Shown in pieces: positions 1 to 12,339 of a stretch of DNA of 64,000 nucleotides. The position numbers and the translations under genes are program-made. Within the stretch, counting starts at the first letter, position 1. Each line of letters begins with the position of its first letter. Location of the stretch: positions 682,001-746,000 of the forward strand of contig QJPP01000052.1 of assembly GCA_003996215.1 (NCBI GenBank), written 5' to 3'. The stretch is from Jaltomata sinuosa. Its lineage: Eukaryota > Streptophyta > Magnoliopsida > Solanales > Solanaceae. The notes beneath the pieces were generated by a model. The model was not told the DNA's origin, made no database searches, and saw only the letters and a list, made by a program, of their open reading frames with translations.

Positions 1-50
1 ATGTTCTTAAACTTTGATGATTGAAAAGTTGAGATGAGAGGTAGAGATTG

Positions 51-67
51 TCCCACTGGACGTGCCA
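51..67 (-). other. Primer-binding site of a minus-oriented LTR element
   Basis: Read on the minus strand this is TGGCACGTCCAGTGGGA, a tRNA 3'-end complement of the kind found next to plant LTRs (I recall a TGGCACGCC-type site, possibly tRNA-Arg; the tRNA is not assigned with confidence). It lies five bases inside the LTR that starts at 73, so the coding part of this element runs leftwards out of the window. Confidence 0.5.
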
Positions 68-72
68 GAATT

Positions 73-785
73 TGTAGATAATAAAATTTGAGTCGCAGAA
101 AATAATAATCAGGACCAAAAATATCGCAACAATCGTAGTATTTAATTTGAATATATGAGTGTTACAATCTCTATTAATCTTCTGATTCGTCTTTCCAATT
201 ATGTAAGTTCAAGGGCCGCTGAGCTTGATCTAGAATTTGGTGGAATTAATCTTGACTTGTGAATTTGATGAGTTTGATCTTGACATGTGCTTGAATTCAA
301 GGGCTTTTGAGCTTAATCTTGAACTGTTGGTCTTGATTTTGAGTTGTATAAACTTGAATGTTGAATTCTTGAACTTGTAGCTTGTAGAGAAATTTGTTGT
401 GTTTGATCCACGAGCTCTCTCTGGCTTCTTGTTAGAATTCAGGTGTCTTTTCTGAATTATGGACCCCTATTTATAGTTATAGGAGGGAAGAATTATGGTA
501 AGTATAAACTCTTTCCAGCCAATCAGATTGAAGTGATGTGGCCATATTTGATTGGTCGAAACATGTCACTTGTACACGTGGTGTATTTCCATTGGTCTTT
601 AATTTGGCTTGGCATGCTGCATCATTTTGACATGTGGCATGATCCTATTAGCTCCTTTACTTGACTTGGCATGCCATGTTATTTGACATGTGGCACCAAA
701 TTGGGCTTCTGGAATAACATGACAATCTTGGACTTGGCAAAATGGGCTTATCATTTGTAGCCCAAATTACTGGACTAGCCCAACA
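73..785 (-). mobile_element. 5' LTR of an LTR retrotransposon, minus orientation
   Basis: On the minus strand the segment opens TGTTGGGCTAGTCC and closes ATCTACA, giving TG...CA ends. It is followed by a primer-binding site at 51-67, as expected of a 5' LTR. A TATA box lies at 466-476 with a CAAT-rich region upstream and a leader downstream (446 toward 73). The body of the element is outside the window, so the superfamily cannot be named. The five bases to the right (786-790, agaat) would be the target duplication; the partner copy is off the left edge. The right boundary rests only on the TGTTGG start and could be wrong. Confidence 0.5.
466..476 (-). promoter_or_regulatory. LTR TATA box
   Basis: CTATAAATAGG on the minus strand, followed by a leader-like stretch toward 73. 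It fits the core promoter of the LTR at 73-785. Strength and start site are not visible from sequence. Confidence 0.5.
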
Positions 786-1216
786 AGAATTGGACTTTAA
801 TTGAATCCATATTTATTGGACTTAATTATTGATTCAATTATATTAATCTACAATATTTATTTTGGACTAATATATTTTGAATTCAATATAACCCGAATTT
901 CTTACGGATTTATATTTAATAAAATTTCGTTGTATACACATATATAATACAAGTTGTATTCATGGATAATACATTTATCTCACACTTTAATACACTTATA
1001 ATATATAATGTCAATTTCTTACCAAACAAGCATAATACATTTTAAAACACTTATAATACATTTATATTGCATGCATAATTTATTTTTAATATATAGTGCA
1101 GATTTATCATAGTATTGCTATGTATTGCTATAGATGGTAATAAATAAAAAAGTATCGCTAAAAACAGTAATTATTTATTAAAAAGTATTCACCCAAGTAA
1201 TTTTTCCTATATTTTA
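786..1216. other. AT-rich stretch without recognisable feature
   Basis: Very AT-rich sequence with repeated short motifs such as ataatacattt. No coding potential and no known element end was seen between the LTR and the Helitron terminus at 1217. Confidence 0.5.
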
Positions 1217-2425
1217 CTAGATACAATAGCCCGTGCAAGCACGGGCCCAATATATATTACTCTTTCTATTTCAATTTATGTCACACATATGAGTCTGAAA
1301 ACTCAATAAAAAATTTTGTATTATTTTTAAATATTTTAAGTTGTTAATTATTGTGATTTATAATACTTTTTATATTATTTTCAGATAATATATGTTATTT
1401 TTCCTATCCCAATTTATGTGGCGTTGATGAAATTTGGAGAGTCAACCATTTTTTTATATAGTTTTAAGATATTTTATGTTGTTAATTATAGTGATTTATA
1501 GTACTTTTTACATAATTTTCAAATAATATATGTTACTCCCTCTGCTCCAATTTATGTGGCGTTGATAGAATTTTGAGAATCAACCAAAAAAATTTATGTT
1601 TTTTAAATATTTTAAATTATTAATTATTGTGATTTATAGTACTTTTTACGTCAGTTTCAAGTTACTTCCTTTGTCCGAATTTATGTGACACCGATAAATT
1701 TTGAGAGACAAGTAAATTTTTTAAATAATTTAAGTTATAAATATTTTAAATTGTTAATTATTATGATTTATTGTATTTATTATGTAATTTTTAAACATAT
1801 AAATTACTAAAAAACTTTTTTAATCAATGTAATTCTACAAAAGAAGAAGGGCAAAGTGGTCAATTTCACATTAATGTGGCGTTGATAGAATTTTGAGAAT
1901 CAACCAAATTTTTTATGTCTTTTAAATATTTTAAGTTGTTACTTATCGTGATTTATAGTACTTTTTACGTCATTTAGATGTTACTTTCACTGTCTCAATT
2001 TTTGTGGCACTGATAAATTTTGAGTCAATTGAATTTTTATATATATTTTTAAATATTTTAAGTTATAAATATTTTAATTTATTAATTATTATGATTTATC
2101 TATACTACCTTAAAAGCATGAACTCAAAAAACTTAAAGTAAATTTACTAAAATACCCCCAAATTAAAAACAACCAACTTAATTACTATTAAACTAACGGC
2201 AATTTTACGATCTAATTTCAAGAGTTAATCAAAAAAATTATATATTTTTTAAATATTTTAAGTTGTTAATTATTATGATTTATAGTACTTATTACGTAAT
2301 TTTCAGATATATAAATTATTAAAAAGACTTTTTAAATTAATGTAATTTCACAAAAAAAAAAAAAGACAAAGTGATCAATTTCCTTTCTAACCCTAAGCTG
2401 CTCTCATTCCCATCTCTATTATAGA
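1217..2425 (-). mobile_element. Helitron-like element with internal tandem repeats
   Basis: The left edge has the layout of a Helitron 3' end on the minus strand: hairpin GCCCGTGC-tt-GCACGGGC (1229-1246), a short spacer, then CTAG at 1217-1220 with host A/T at the edge. The interior (about 1270-2340) holds six or more imperfect tandem units of about 120-140 bp, each with a core like caatttatgtggcgttgat and ending gtactttttacg. The proposed 5' end is TCTATAATAGAG on minus (to 2425), which resembles the 5' end of the better-defined copy at 20377-21354. No Rep/helicase gene is present, so it is non-autonomous. The right boundary is tentative because the base before TC is C rather than A. Confidence 0.5.
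2099..2210 (+). mobile_element. Helitron 5'-end fragment inside the tandem array
   Basis: TCTATACTACCTTAAAAGCA begins directly after an A at 2098, as Helitron 5' ends do (A|TC). About 110 bp follow before the 120-140 bp tandem-repeat motif resumes near 2214. No matching 3' hairpin/CTAG was found on this strand nearby, so it is a truncated end or an insertion into a repeat unit. Confidence 0.4.
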
Positions 2426-2942
2426 GTAATTTTTTGAAGTTTAGAGCTGCAGCATGCAAGTAGTTGTTAGCAGTAGTCTCTTATTCATTTTATGGTTCCG
2501 ATTTGAAATATCTCATCATTCATTTTTAACTCCCTTTTTCATTGGTTGTTTTTTCTCTTCTACATTTTGCTATCTCCTTTAAACTAATACATGATAATTA
2601 AAAAGGGATTGTAGAATCTGAACATGTTCATCATACGGTGGTGGCAGGCTAATTACAGAAACTAATGTAATTTAGCTTTGCCATTAATGTCAATATATTA
2701 GGTCACGGTTCATGCAGTAGCCCATTCACTTGGTCACATGCATGCATATCCTAAAAGTCCCTCGAAAAGACGAAGAAAAAAAGATTTATCAGAAAATGAC
2801 GTAAAATGAAGAAAATATATGAGAAAAGGACGTCTAAAAGAAGAAAGATATATAAGGAAAGGACGTCAAAAAAGAAAGGCATTCTCTTCACCCCAAAAAT
2901 TAGGAAAAATAAGGTCACCATTTAGAGAAAAGAAAAGCATAT
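2426..2942. other. Unassigned intergenic sequence
   Basis: No coding potential and no element termini were recognised. It ends at the 5-bp sequence gatat (2943-2947), which is repeated beyond the far end of the composite element at 18843-18847, so it represents the left flank of that insertion. Confidence 0.5.
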
Positions 2943-3329
2943 GATATTGTCACGCCCCAGGCTCGACTGACACCCAGTGTCACACTTGATCAAGCGAATC
3001 AATTAAAACCAAACTAAATAACACTAGTGGGCCGTCAAGGTCAAGCCAAACAAAAAGAATCGCAACAGGAACTAACTCGGATATAATAAAAATACAATAC
3101 AAGGCCAATCAGGACGCAATTGACTACTGAACCCACAATAGATATCAACAAGCCTCTAAAATAAAAAATACAAATCACGAGTCAGGACAGGACCCCGACG
3201 TACCCGTTACCGTTATACAACTAAAGAAGACTCTAGACTCAGCAACTCTAGAAAGAATGGACCATACCAACCTTCCGTTGAACTCGATCATACGCAACGA
3301 GAATCACTGTTTATCTGATAACCTATAGG

Positions 3330-4346
3330 TAGAGCTGTCAAAACGGGCTGATCCAACCCAACCCAACCCAGCCTTAGCGAGCCAGAGAGTTAAATGGGCT
3401 GGGACGGGCTGACCCTTTTAACTAAAGGGCCTTTAAAATAGTAACCCAACTCAACCCTAAGCGGACCGCGGGCTAGGACGAGTTGGCCCTTCAATAAAAA
3501 TTAAAAGTGACCCGTAACATGATAAACAAAAAAAATGTAATTACTAGAAAATCACCAACCATTATAAGTCTTCATTTTAACAACAGGTGTATACGATAAT
3601 AATTAATATCAATTAAATGAAGAACAAAAAATAACTAGCTAGTTAAAAAGATTGTCAACATACTTCTGCACATCTGAATTATAATAATCTAAAAATTTAC
3701 AAATCTTTTATATACATAAGTTTTGCCCAGTTACAAAATTACAAAACTAAAATTCTGAAGTGTTAAAAATTACATAATCCATCAATTAGAGCTTAATAAC
3801 TTCACTTTAACTGGACGAAGATTTATTGAAGGAAGATTTGAACTAAGACATAGATCTGGACAGAAAAATAAGAAAAATTGTGCACAAAAGAAAGAGAAAT
3901 GACTTTTAAAAGCCCTAATTTTTCTTGCTGCTTATGAGCAAAGAGAAGTCGAAAGACCAAAGGGCAAAAAATATGCATATATGAATATGATATATCATAT
4001 ATAATATAATATATTAATGTAATGTATTATATTACTAATGACTATTGATTAAATGAGTAATTACTATTGTCTATTTGTAACGTACTTTGTACTTCTTTAG
4101 TTTTTGTTTTACCTTGTTTAATTATTTTAAATTTTTTATTTGATAAATAAATATATTATTAATTATTTTTTAACTTAGCAGGCTGGCCTCTGCGGCCACG
4201 GGTATGCCTCTGAGACTGATGGGCCAAGTGAGGCTGGGCTTATAAGCCTCACTTCTAAATGGACTGCAAAAACTTAGCCCAACTTCACTTAATTAAAGGG
4301 CTGGGTTGGGTCGGCCTCACGGGCCAAGCCCATTTTGACAGCTCTA
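3330..4346. mobile_element. Non-autonomous hAT element, 1017 bp
   Basis: Terminal inverted repeats TAGAGCTGTCAAAACGGGCT (3330-3349) and, at the right end, GCCCATTTTGACAGCTCTA (4328-4346) differ by one internal base. They are flanked by the near-identical 8-bp duplications cctatagg (3322-3329) and cctgcagg (4347-4354). The subterminal parts are GC-rich with runs of aaccc and ggcctcac, the middle is AT-rich, and there is no transposase ORF. This is the standard build of plant hAT MITEs of the TAGAGCTGTCAAA group. It sits in the LTR above and is therefore younger than it. Confidence 0.85.
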
Positions 4347-5124
4347 CCTGCAGGCATGAATGCAGCGCCCCTAGGCAATGGAAACGTCAGTACGAAAGAA
4401 TGTACTCAATATGTAAGGCAATAAAATAACAGAAACCGCATGAACGAAACTGAAACCACAATATGATAGAAGTTGAAATAGAAACAATACCAACATCCCA
4501 GTTACAATCTGCGCAGTCACAATGTCAACTCAACACTGCATTATCTGCCCCTACTCCAGGCCCCACAACAACCACAACCTCGACCACACATTACCTCATA
4601 AACTCAAGATACAACTAACTAAAATAACCATAACATAAGAATGCAATATAAGATGAAAAACACAAGTCAATCAACCATGTCGGACACAATCACAGTCAAA
4701 AGGATGCATAATACATAGGCTCTACCTGCGAAATAAACTCATGCCTTACATGAGAGCACTACACAAGGAAGACCATGCGAAAAAATACTCACTCCTTCCA
4801 GGTCCTCATAATGCCATGGGCTCGACCATGCGAAAAGGTCTCACGCCCTACAGGTCCTCGCAAAGCCACAGGCTCAACCATGCGGAAGGGTCTCACGCCT
4901 TACAATAAAAAATAAAATAAAACATAATACAATATGCAACATACAATACAATACACTACAATACAATACAAGCTTTTAGGGTATCCCCCAAGTACCAGAG
5001 AACCACCGTACCTCCTCTGTATCATAATCGTAATACTACGATAAACCCTACCATCATCGTAATCTGATAACCATAATTATATACACGCCACCTCTTACTT
5101 CCACTACTAAAAACAACTCAAAAA

Positions 5125-5545
5125 GAGACGGATAAAAAAGCGACGGATAACGCCGCTCCTGAAAAGCGACGTTGTCCGTCGCTCCTGAAAAGCGACATTG
5201 TCCGTCGCTTTTTTATTTTTTTTTAATTTATAATTATTTATTTACAAAAGCGACGGACAATGTCGCTTTTTTCGTCGCTTTTTTTTTGCGGATTTTTGCG
5301 CCAAAATTATTTAGAAATAATTAATATTTATTTTTTAATTTAAGCGATGGATAGCGTCGTAATTATTAAAAAAAATTAAAAAATAATTTTAAAATAACGA
5401 CGATGTCCGTCGCTTTCTTTAAATTTGAATTTATATTAAAAAAAATAAAAAGCGAAGGACAACATCACTTTTGTCTATCCCTTTTCGGTCAATACCCGAT
5501 CAACTCATTTACAAGAAGCGACGGACAAAAGCGATGATTTCCGTC
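5125..5545. repeat. CACTA left subterminal repeat array
   Basis: Repeated copies of AAAAGCGACG and GTCCGTCGCTTTT in both orientations, many forming short palindromes. In En/Spm elements such arrays bind the TnpA protein, which fits the TnpA-like gene carried here. Confidence 0.75.
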
Positions 5546-5559
5546 GCTTCTTTAATTAT

Positions 5560-5696
5560 ACAGAGATCCCGTCGGGTCTCTTTTCCTCATTTCTCTGTTT
5601 CTCTTTTCTCTCCTCCTCTCCTCTTCTCCGCCAGCTCCCTCCACTGGCGCTCCCTCCACCGTCAGCCTCCTCCCTCCAACCTCCTCTGATTGTGAG
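5560..5696 (+). other. Probable non-coding leader exon of the CACTA gene
   Basis: A pyrimidine-rich stretch (tctctgtttctcttttctctcc and similar) between the subterminal repeats and the long intron. It ends at a GAG|GTTAG donor (GT at 5697-5698). The matching acceptor ACAG|ATG is at 10134-10138. This is inference from composition and splice signals; no transcript is visible. Confidence 0.45.
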
Positions 5697-8600
5697 GTTA
5701 GTTGTTTTGTTTATTTGAAGGTTAGGGTTTAATTTGGGTATTTTTGTTTTGAAAAATTGATAGTAAATTCTAGACTAAGGTATGTTGTTGTTGTTTAATA
5801 CTAGACTAGGGTGTATATGTTGTTGTTGTTGTTGAATTCTAGACTAGAATTTTTAGAAATTGATAGTGAAAATTGATATGTGAAAAAATTGATAGCGAAA
5901 AATTCCCATTCTAGATTATATTCTTAATTTATGAACTTTAATTAGTTTAGGCTTGCTATTAGTTTGTGCACATTAGTTTAGGGTTGCTATTAATTAGTTT
6001 ATGAACCTTAGTTTAGACTTGCTATTAGTTCGTGAACCTTAGTTTACGCTTGCTATTAGTTTGTGAACCTTAGTTTATGTAAATGCTTGTTATTAGTTTG
6101 TGAACCTTAGTTTAGGTTCTTTTTTGAACTTGAATTATATAGGTTCTTGAATTAGCTAGGTTCGTGAATTAGCTAGGTTCTTGAATTTGGAATTAGGTTC
6201 TTGAATTTTAGCTTTTTTAAGTTAAGTTTGTTAGTTTAAATTGTTAGTTTTGAGTTAAAAATAAGTTTTCAACTTTAGGTTCTTTTTTGAACTTGAATTA
6301 GGTACTTGAATTTTGAATTAAGATTTGGAACTTGAATTTGGAATTAGGTTCTTGAATTAGGTTCTTGAATCTTAGTTTTTTTGAGTTAAGCTTTTTAAGT
6401 TAAGTTTGTTAGTTTAAATTGTTAGTTTTGAGTTCAGAGTTAGTTTTCAACTTTAGGTTCTTTTTTGAACATGAATTAGGTACTTGAATTTGGAACTTAA
6501 ATTTGGAATTAGGATTTGAAATTAGAATTTGGAATTAGGTTCTTCAATTAGATTATTAACTTGAATTAGATTCTTGAATCTTAGCTTTTTTAAGTTAAGT
6601 TTGTTAGTTTAAATTATTAGTTTTGAGTTGAGAATTAGTTTTCAACTTTAGGTTCTTTTTTGAACTTGAATTAGGTACTTGAATTTGGAATTAGGATTTG
6701 GAACTTGAATTTGGAATTAGGTTCTTGAATTAGATTATTAACTTGAATTAGGTTCTTGAATCTTAGCTTTTTTAAGCTAAGCTTTTTTTAAGTTAAGTTT
6801 GTTAGTTTAAATTGTTAGTTTTTGAGTTAAGAATTATTTTTCAACTTTAGGTTCTTTTTTGAACTTGAATTAGGTACTTAAATTTGGAACTTTAATTTGG
6901 AATTACGTTCTTCAATTAGATTATTAAGTTGAATTAGGTTCTTGAATCTTAGCTTTTTTAAGTTAAGCATTTTTAAGTTAAGTTTGTTAGTTTAAATTGT
7001 TAGTTTTGAGTTAAAAATTAGTTTTCAACTTAGGTTCTTTTTTGAACTTGAATTACTTACTTGAATTTGAAACTTGAATTTGGAATTAGGATTTGGAATT
7101 AGAATTTTAAATTAGGTTTTTGAATTAGATTATTAACTTGAATTAGGTTTTTGAATTTTAGCTTTTTTAAGTTAAGTTTTTTAAAGTTAAGTTTGTTAGT
7201 TGAAATTGTTAGTTGAAATTGTTAGTTTTGAATTAAAAAATAGTTTTCAACTTTAGGTTCGTTTTTTAACTTGAATTAGGTACTTGCATTTGGAATTAGA
7301 ATTTGGAATTAGGTTCTTGAATTAGATTATTAACTTGAATTAGGTTCTTGAATTTTGGCTTTTTTAAGTTAAGTTTCTTAGTTTAAATTGTTAGTTTTGA
7401 GTTAAGAATTAGTTTTCAACTTTAGGTTCTTTTTTGAACTTGAATTATATAGGTTCTTGAATTTGGAACTTGAATTTGAAATTAGGATTTGGAATTAGAA
7501 TTTGAAATTAGGTTCTTGAATTAGATTATTAACTTGAATTAGGTTCTTGAATCTTAGCCTTTTTAAGTTAAGTTTGTTAGTTTAAATTGCTAGTTTTGAG
7601 TTAAGAATTAGTTTTCAACTTTAGGTTCTTTTTTAAACTTGAATTAGGTACTTGAATTTGGAACTTGAATTTGGAATTAGGATTTGGAATTAGAATTTGG
7701 AATTAGGTTCTTGATTTAGATTATTAACTTGAATTAAGTTCTTGAAATTTAGCTTTTTTAAGTTAAGCTTTTTTAAGTTAAGTTTGTTAGTTTTGAGTTA
7801 AGAATTAATTTTCAACTGTAGGTTCTTTTTTAAAATTGAATTAGGTACTTGAATTTCAAACTTGAATTTGGAATTAGGTTCTTGAATTAAATTATTAACT
7901 TGAATTAGGTTCTTGAATCTTACCTTTTTTAAGTTAAGCTTCTTAAAGTTAAGTTTGTTAATTTAAATTGTTAGTTTTGAGTTAATAATTAATTTTCAAC
8001 TTTAGGTTCTTTTTGAACTTGAATTAGGTACTTGAATTTGGAACTTGAATTTGGAATTAGGATTTGGAACTTGAATTTGGAATTAGGTTCTTGAATTAGA
8101 TTATTAACTTGAATTAGGTTCTTGAATCTTAGCTTTTTTAAGCTATGTTTTTTTTTAAGTTAAGTTTGTTAGTTTAAATTGTTAGTTTTTGAGTTAAGAA
8201 TTATTTTTCAACTTTAGGTTCTTTTTTGAACTTGAATTAGGTACTTAAACTTGGAACTTTAATTTGGAATTAGGTTCTTCAATTAGATTATTAAGTTGAA
8301 TTAGGTTCTTGAATCTTAGCTTTTTTAAGTTAAGTTTGTTAGTTTAAATTGTTAGTTTTGAGTTAAAAATTAGTTTTCAACTTAGATTCTTTTTTGAACT
8401 TGAATTACTTACTTGAATTTGAAACTTGAATTTGGAATTAGGATTTGGAATTAGAATTTTAAATTAGGTTTTTGAATTAGATTATTAACTTGAATTAGGT
8501 TTTTGAATTTTAGCTTTTTTAAGTTAAGCTTTTTTAAGTTAAGTTTGTTAGTTGAAATTGTTAATTGAAATTGTTAGTTTTGAGTTAAAAAATAGTTTTC

Positions 8601-10137
8601 AACTTTAGGTTCTTTTTTGAACTTGAATTAGGTACTTGCATTTGGAATTAGAATTTAGAATTAGGTTCTTGAATTAGATTATTAACTTGAATTAGGTTCT
8701 TGAATTTTAGCTTTCTTAAGTTAAGCTTTTTTAAGTTAAGTTTGTTAGTTTAAATTGTTAGTTTTGAGTTAAGAATTAGTTTTCAACTTTAGGTTTTTTT
8801 TTGAACTTGAATTATATAGGTTCTTGAATTTGGAACTTGAATTTGAAATTAGGATTTGGAATTAGAATTTGAAATTAGGTTCTTGAATTAGGTTCTTGAA
8901 TCTTAGCCTTTTTAAGTTAAGTTAGTTTAAATTGCTAGTTTTGAGTTAAGAATTAGTTTTCAACTTTAGGTTCTTTTTTAAACTTGAATTAGGTACTTGA
9001 ATTTGGAACTTGAATTTGGAATTAGGATTTGGAATTAGAATTTGGAATTAGATTCTTGAATTAGATTATTAACTTGAATTAGGTTCTTGAATTTTAACTT
9101 TTTTAAGTTAAGCTTTTTTAAGTTAAGTTTGTTAGTTTAAATTGTTAGTTTTGAGTTAAGAATTAATTTTCAACTGTAGGTTCTTTTTTAAACTTGAATT
9201 AGGTACTTGAATTTCAAACTTGAATTTGGAATTAGGTTCATGAATTAAATTATTAACTTGAATTAGGTTCTTGAATCTTACCTTTTTTAAGTTAAGCTTC
9301 TTAAAGTTAAGTTTGTTAATTTAAATTGTTAGTTTTGAGTTAATAATTAATTTTCAACTTTAGGTTCTTTTTTGAACTTGAATTAGGTACTTGAATTTGG
9401 AACTTGAATTTTGGATTAGGATTTGGAACTTGAATTTGGAATTAGGTTCTTTAATTAGATTATTAACTTGAATTAGGTTCTTGAATTTTAGCTTTTTTAA
9501 GTTAATTTTGTTTACTTTAAATTGTTAGTTTTGAGTTAAAAATTAGTTTTCAACTGTAGGTTCTTTCTTGAATTTGAATTAGGTACTTGAATTTGGAACT
9601 TGAATTTGGAATTAGGATTTGGAATTAGAATTTAAAATTAGGTTCTTGAATTAGATTATTAACTTGAATTAGGTTTTTGAATTTAAGCTTTTTTAAGTTA
9701 AGCTTTTTTAAGTTAATTTTTTTTAAGTTAAGTTTGTTAGTTTAAATTGTTAGTTTTAAGTTAAGAATTAGTTTTCAACTTTAGGTTCTTTTTTGAACTT
9801 GAATTATATAGGTTCTTGAATGAGGTACTTAAATTAGATTATTAACTTGAATTTGGGAACTTTGAATTTGAAATAGGTTCTTGAATTAGTTTTGGGTTTT
9901 ATTTTAGAATCTTGAATTAGTTTTCAACTTTAACTTCTTGAATTAGGTTCTTGAATCCTAATTTTTTTAGGTGAAGCTTTTTTAAGTTAAGCTTGTTAGT
10001 TTAAATTGTTAGTCTTTGTTAACCTTAATTTAATTAGGTTAATGCTTGCTATTAGTTTTCAACTTTAGGTTAGTGTTAGTTTTGAATTTTTGAACTTGAA
10101 TTTAAAAATTTGAATTAGTTTTGGATTATTCATACAG
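5697..10137 (+). repeat. Giant intron of satellite-like repeats with higher-order structure
   Basis: From about 6120 to 9830 the sequence is made of short words (ttgaattagg, ttggaattagg, agttaagttt) arranged in monomers of about 195 bp. The landmark caactttaggttctttttt recurs some 19 times, at intervals of about 172 to 225. Monomer variants recur with a longer period: the block at about 6841-8206 matches the block at 8207-9560 monomer by monomer (rare variants such as aaattgctag at about 7590 and 8935). This gives a seven-monomer higher-order unit of about 1.35 kb present in at least two copies. No coding potential. Confidence 0.75.
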
Positions 10138-10901
10138 ATGTCATCAGGTGATGGTGATCGAGGTCGTCCTAGTAAGAGTACTAGCAAATCTAGTAAGTCT
10201 AGGAAGAGATCTAGGAGGCCTATAGAGCATGAAAACATTCCAGGTCATCTTTCATCTTCCCCATAGATTCGCTCTAATCCACAAGTGTCTATCCTCTATG
10301 GCATTGGGAATCCCGTAGATTATCATGGTCCTAGACTCATTATTTCTCATCACATGACTTTCATGCCTACACTCACTATGCCTCCGCCACATGGCAGCGG
10401 GACTACCAAATTATTATTTGGTACGCCATCCCCACATAATTCTTCTTCCCGCCACATATCAGGCTTGCGACTTAGAGATCATACTAGCTCTGAGTCTGAC
10501 ACACACACTTCTACTCTCCCATTGACTCAGCGTTATAAACTTTCGCCATTACCTGCATCATCACTTTCTGAGGAGGAAGAAGAGGTGAATCTGAGATCCG
10601 GCGAGAAGAACGTCATTGGTAGAGTCATGATTCAGCTTGATGGATCATCGTAAGTTTTTTTCTAATTAATTGATAAGTTTGTTTTTTCATCTTAATTAAT
10701 TATTTATCACTTGATGAAATGCTTATTATGTTCTTTACATGTGGTATCCCATGAAATAGCTCCGACGTGCTCTAAAGGAGGCAGTTAGGAGGCTTTTTAC
10801 AGAATCTTGGAACTCCTGGACAGAGATTTCAAAATTGATCCAACAGGCCATGTTAGATGAGTTTAAGGTATATACATATATATTAACTTTTCATAATATA
10901 C

Positions 10902-10905
<4 letters not shown>

Positions 10906-10942
<37 letters not shown>
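10906..10942. repeat. (AT)n microsatellite in a CACTA intron
   Basis: Uninterrupted TA dinucleotides between two exons of the TnpA-like gene. Confidence 0.9.
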
Positions 10943-10946
<4 letters not shown>

Positions 10947-11504
10947 CTAACACTAATCATTTCTCTCTTTCAGACAATGTGTACTTGGAAGCGAAAGTAC
11001 AATAAGATAATTTCCACTACATTCAAGAGAAAGGCCAGTGGTAGGCTACGCCAATGGCTTAAAAAAATCGGGATAGTAAAAAGTGTGGATCTTGGCTTCT
11101 ACCTCATCTTCACAAGCAGCTTAAAATATATTGAGATTCGAAAGAGTTCAGAGCATTGTCTGAACAAGGCAAGAAAGCTAGAAACAATGTCAAAGGTGGA
11201 TCGTTGCACAATATGGGTGCAAAGAGTGTAGCAGACGTTGCAAGGAAAATGATAAGTAATAATATTAACCTTTTATCTTATATCTTTATATAAAGTTGAT
11301 TAAATAATATTAATTACTTGATTATGTTAAATTTTATTTTGTTTGCAGGAGAAGGAATTGGGGCACCCTTCGACTCAGGCTGAGCTCTTTAAGAGAGGCC
11401 ACGTAAAAGAGAAAAAAAATGAGTCAGATCCGAATGTATGGGTTGAGCAGAGGGCTCAAGACGCCTATGTAAGTTTTAAAGTTTAGATATAATTAAAGTA
11501 CTAA

Positions 11505-11527
11505 CATATATATATATATATATATAT

Positions 11528-11567
<40 letters not shown>

Positions 11568-11580
11568 GTATATATTATAA
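11505..11580. repeat. (AT)n microsatellite in a CACTA intron
   Basis: TA repeats broken by two short ttatg interruptions; the following acceptor site has lost its AG. Confidence 0.9.
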
Positions 11581-12339
11581 TTTTTATTTTTTTATATGCA
11601 TGATGAGTTTGGACGTGTCTTGTCTAAGTACAGCCAGACTCAGCAAGGTCTGGGCTTGCCGACCGAACTTACAAAGGAGGAAGCCACTCAATATGGACCG
11701 AAAAAGTGACAGGGGGGAGACAAAAGGGGAGAGTCTATGGTCTAGGCTCTAGGAATGATTTGCGACTAATCCAGTCAGGATTGACAGGTATTGGATCCTC
11801 ACGCCAGGCTGAGGCAGCTGATGGTGTTCAGCTTGCACATATGTCGCAGCAGATCACAGATCTTACTAAGGCCTTGGCAGAATCCGAGAGAAAACGGACT
11901 GAGAGCAATGGAGATTTGTCCAAGACCGTCCAGTCTCTTCAAGAACAAGTGTCATCCTTGGTTGGTCGTCGCCCTCGTAGTGTAGATCGTACTCCTTCCT
12001 CGTCGTCATCAAGTGAAGACGTGACTGAGACTAGTGAAAATGAGGAGGAGTATGTGGATACTACCCCCCCCCCCCCCAATTAGGATTGAATCATTTAGTT
12101 CATTTCCCTATACATTTTGACACTTTTTTTTAAGTTATTGAATATTTTATAGGTCCTTTTGGTGGACCTTTTATATGTTTAGTTATATTATTACTTCGTT
12201 TTTAGTTTGTTATTGATGTTGCAATTGTTTTATGAATATTGTGGCAACAATTATAGCTAGTTTGGGCTATACTGAATTAGTTTTTTAAATGGCAGGTGGT
12301 GCATATTAATAAATGCAGATTTTTGCAGCTGAAAAAATG

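Larger units (their letters stand above)
10138..12083 (+). pseudogene. TnpA-like plant CACTA protein gene (Ptta/En/Spm family), broken
   Basis: Five exon-like blocks can be read: 10138-10649, 10760-10867, 10974-11255, 11349-11468 and 11602-12083, mostly with GT and AG borders. The protein starts with an S/R/K-rich tail, continues through a helical block around RALKEAVRRLFTESW, then the family-typical stretches KKARNNVKGG, VARKM, AELFKRGHVK and KGRVYGLGS, a coiled coil near 11840-11960, and an acidic/serine end. This fits the plant Ptta/En/Spm (TnpA-type DNA-binding) family. Damage: stop TAG at 10264-10266, a frameshift near an A run at about 11060-11070, a TGA at about 11130 where the family has Trp, the acceptor before 11602 reading AT instead of AG, a frameshift near 11700, and an uncertain phase across the first intron. 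Ends with a C13 run before the stop. Confidence 0.8.

Noticed and set aside
5700..9950. Regularly spaced repeats that could suggest a CRISPR array
   Set aside because: Units are diverged, AT-rich, directly adjoining and in a plant transposon intron; no unique spacers and no cas genes.
10285..10653. Independent gene starting at the in-frame GTG
   Set aside because: The same frame runs from the ATG at 10138 behind a splice acceptor; the break is a single TAG.
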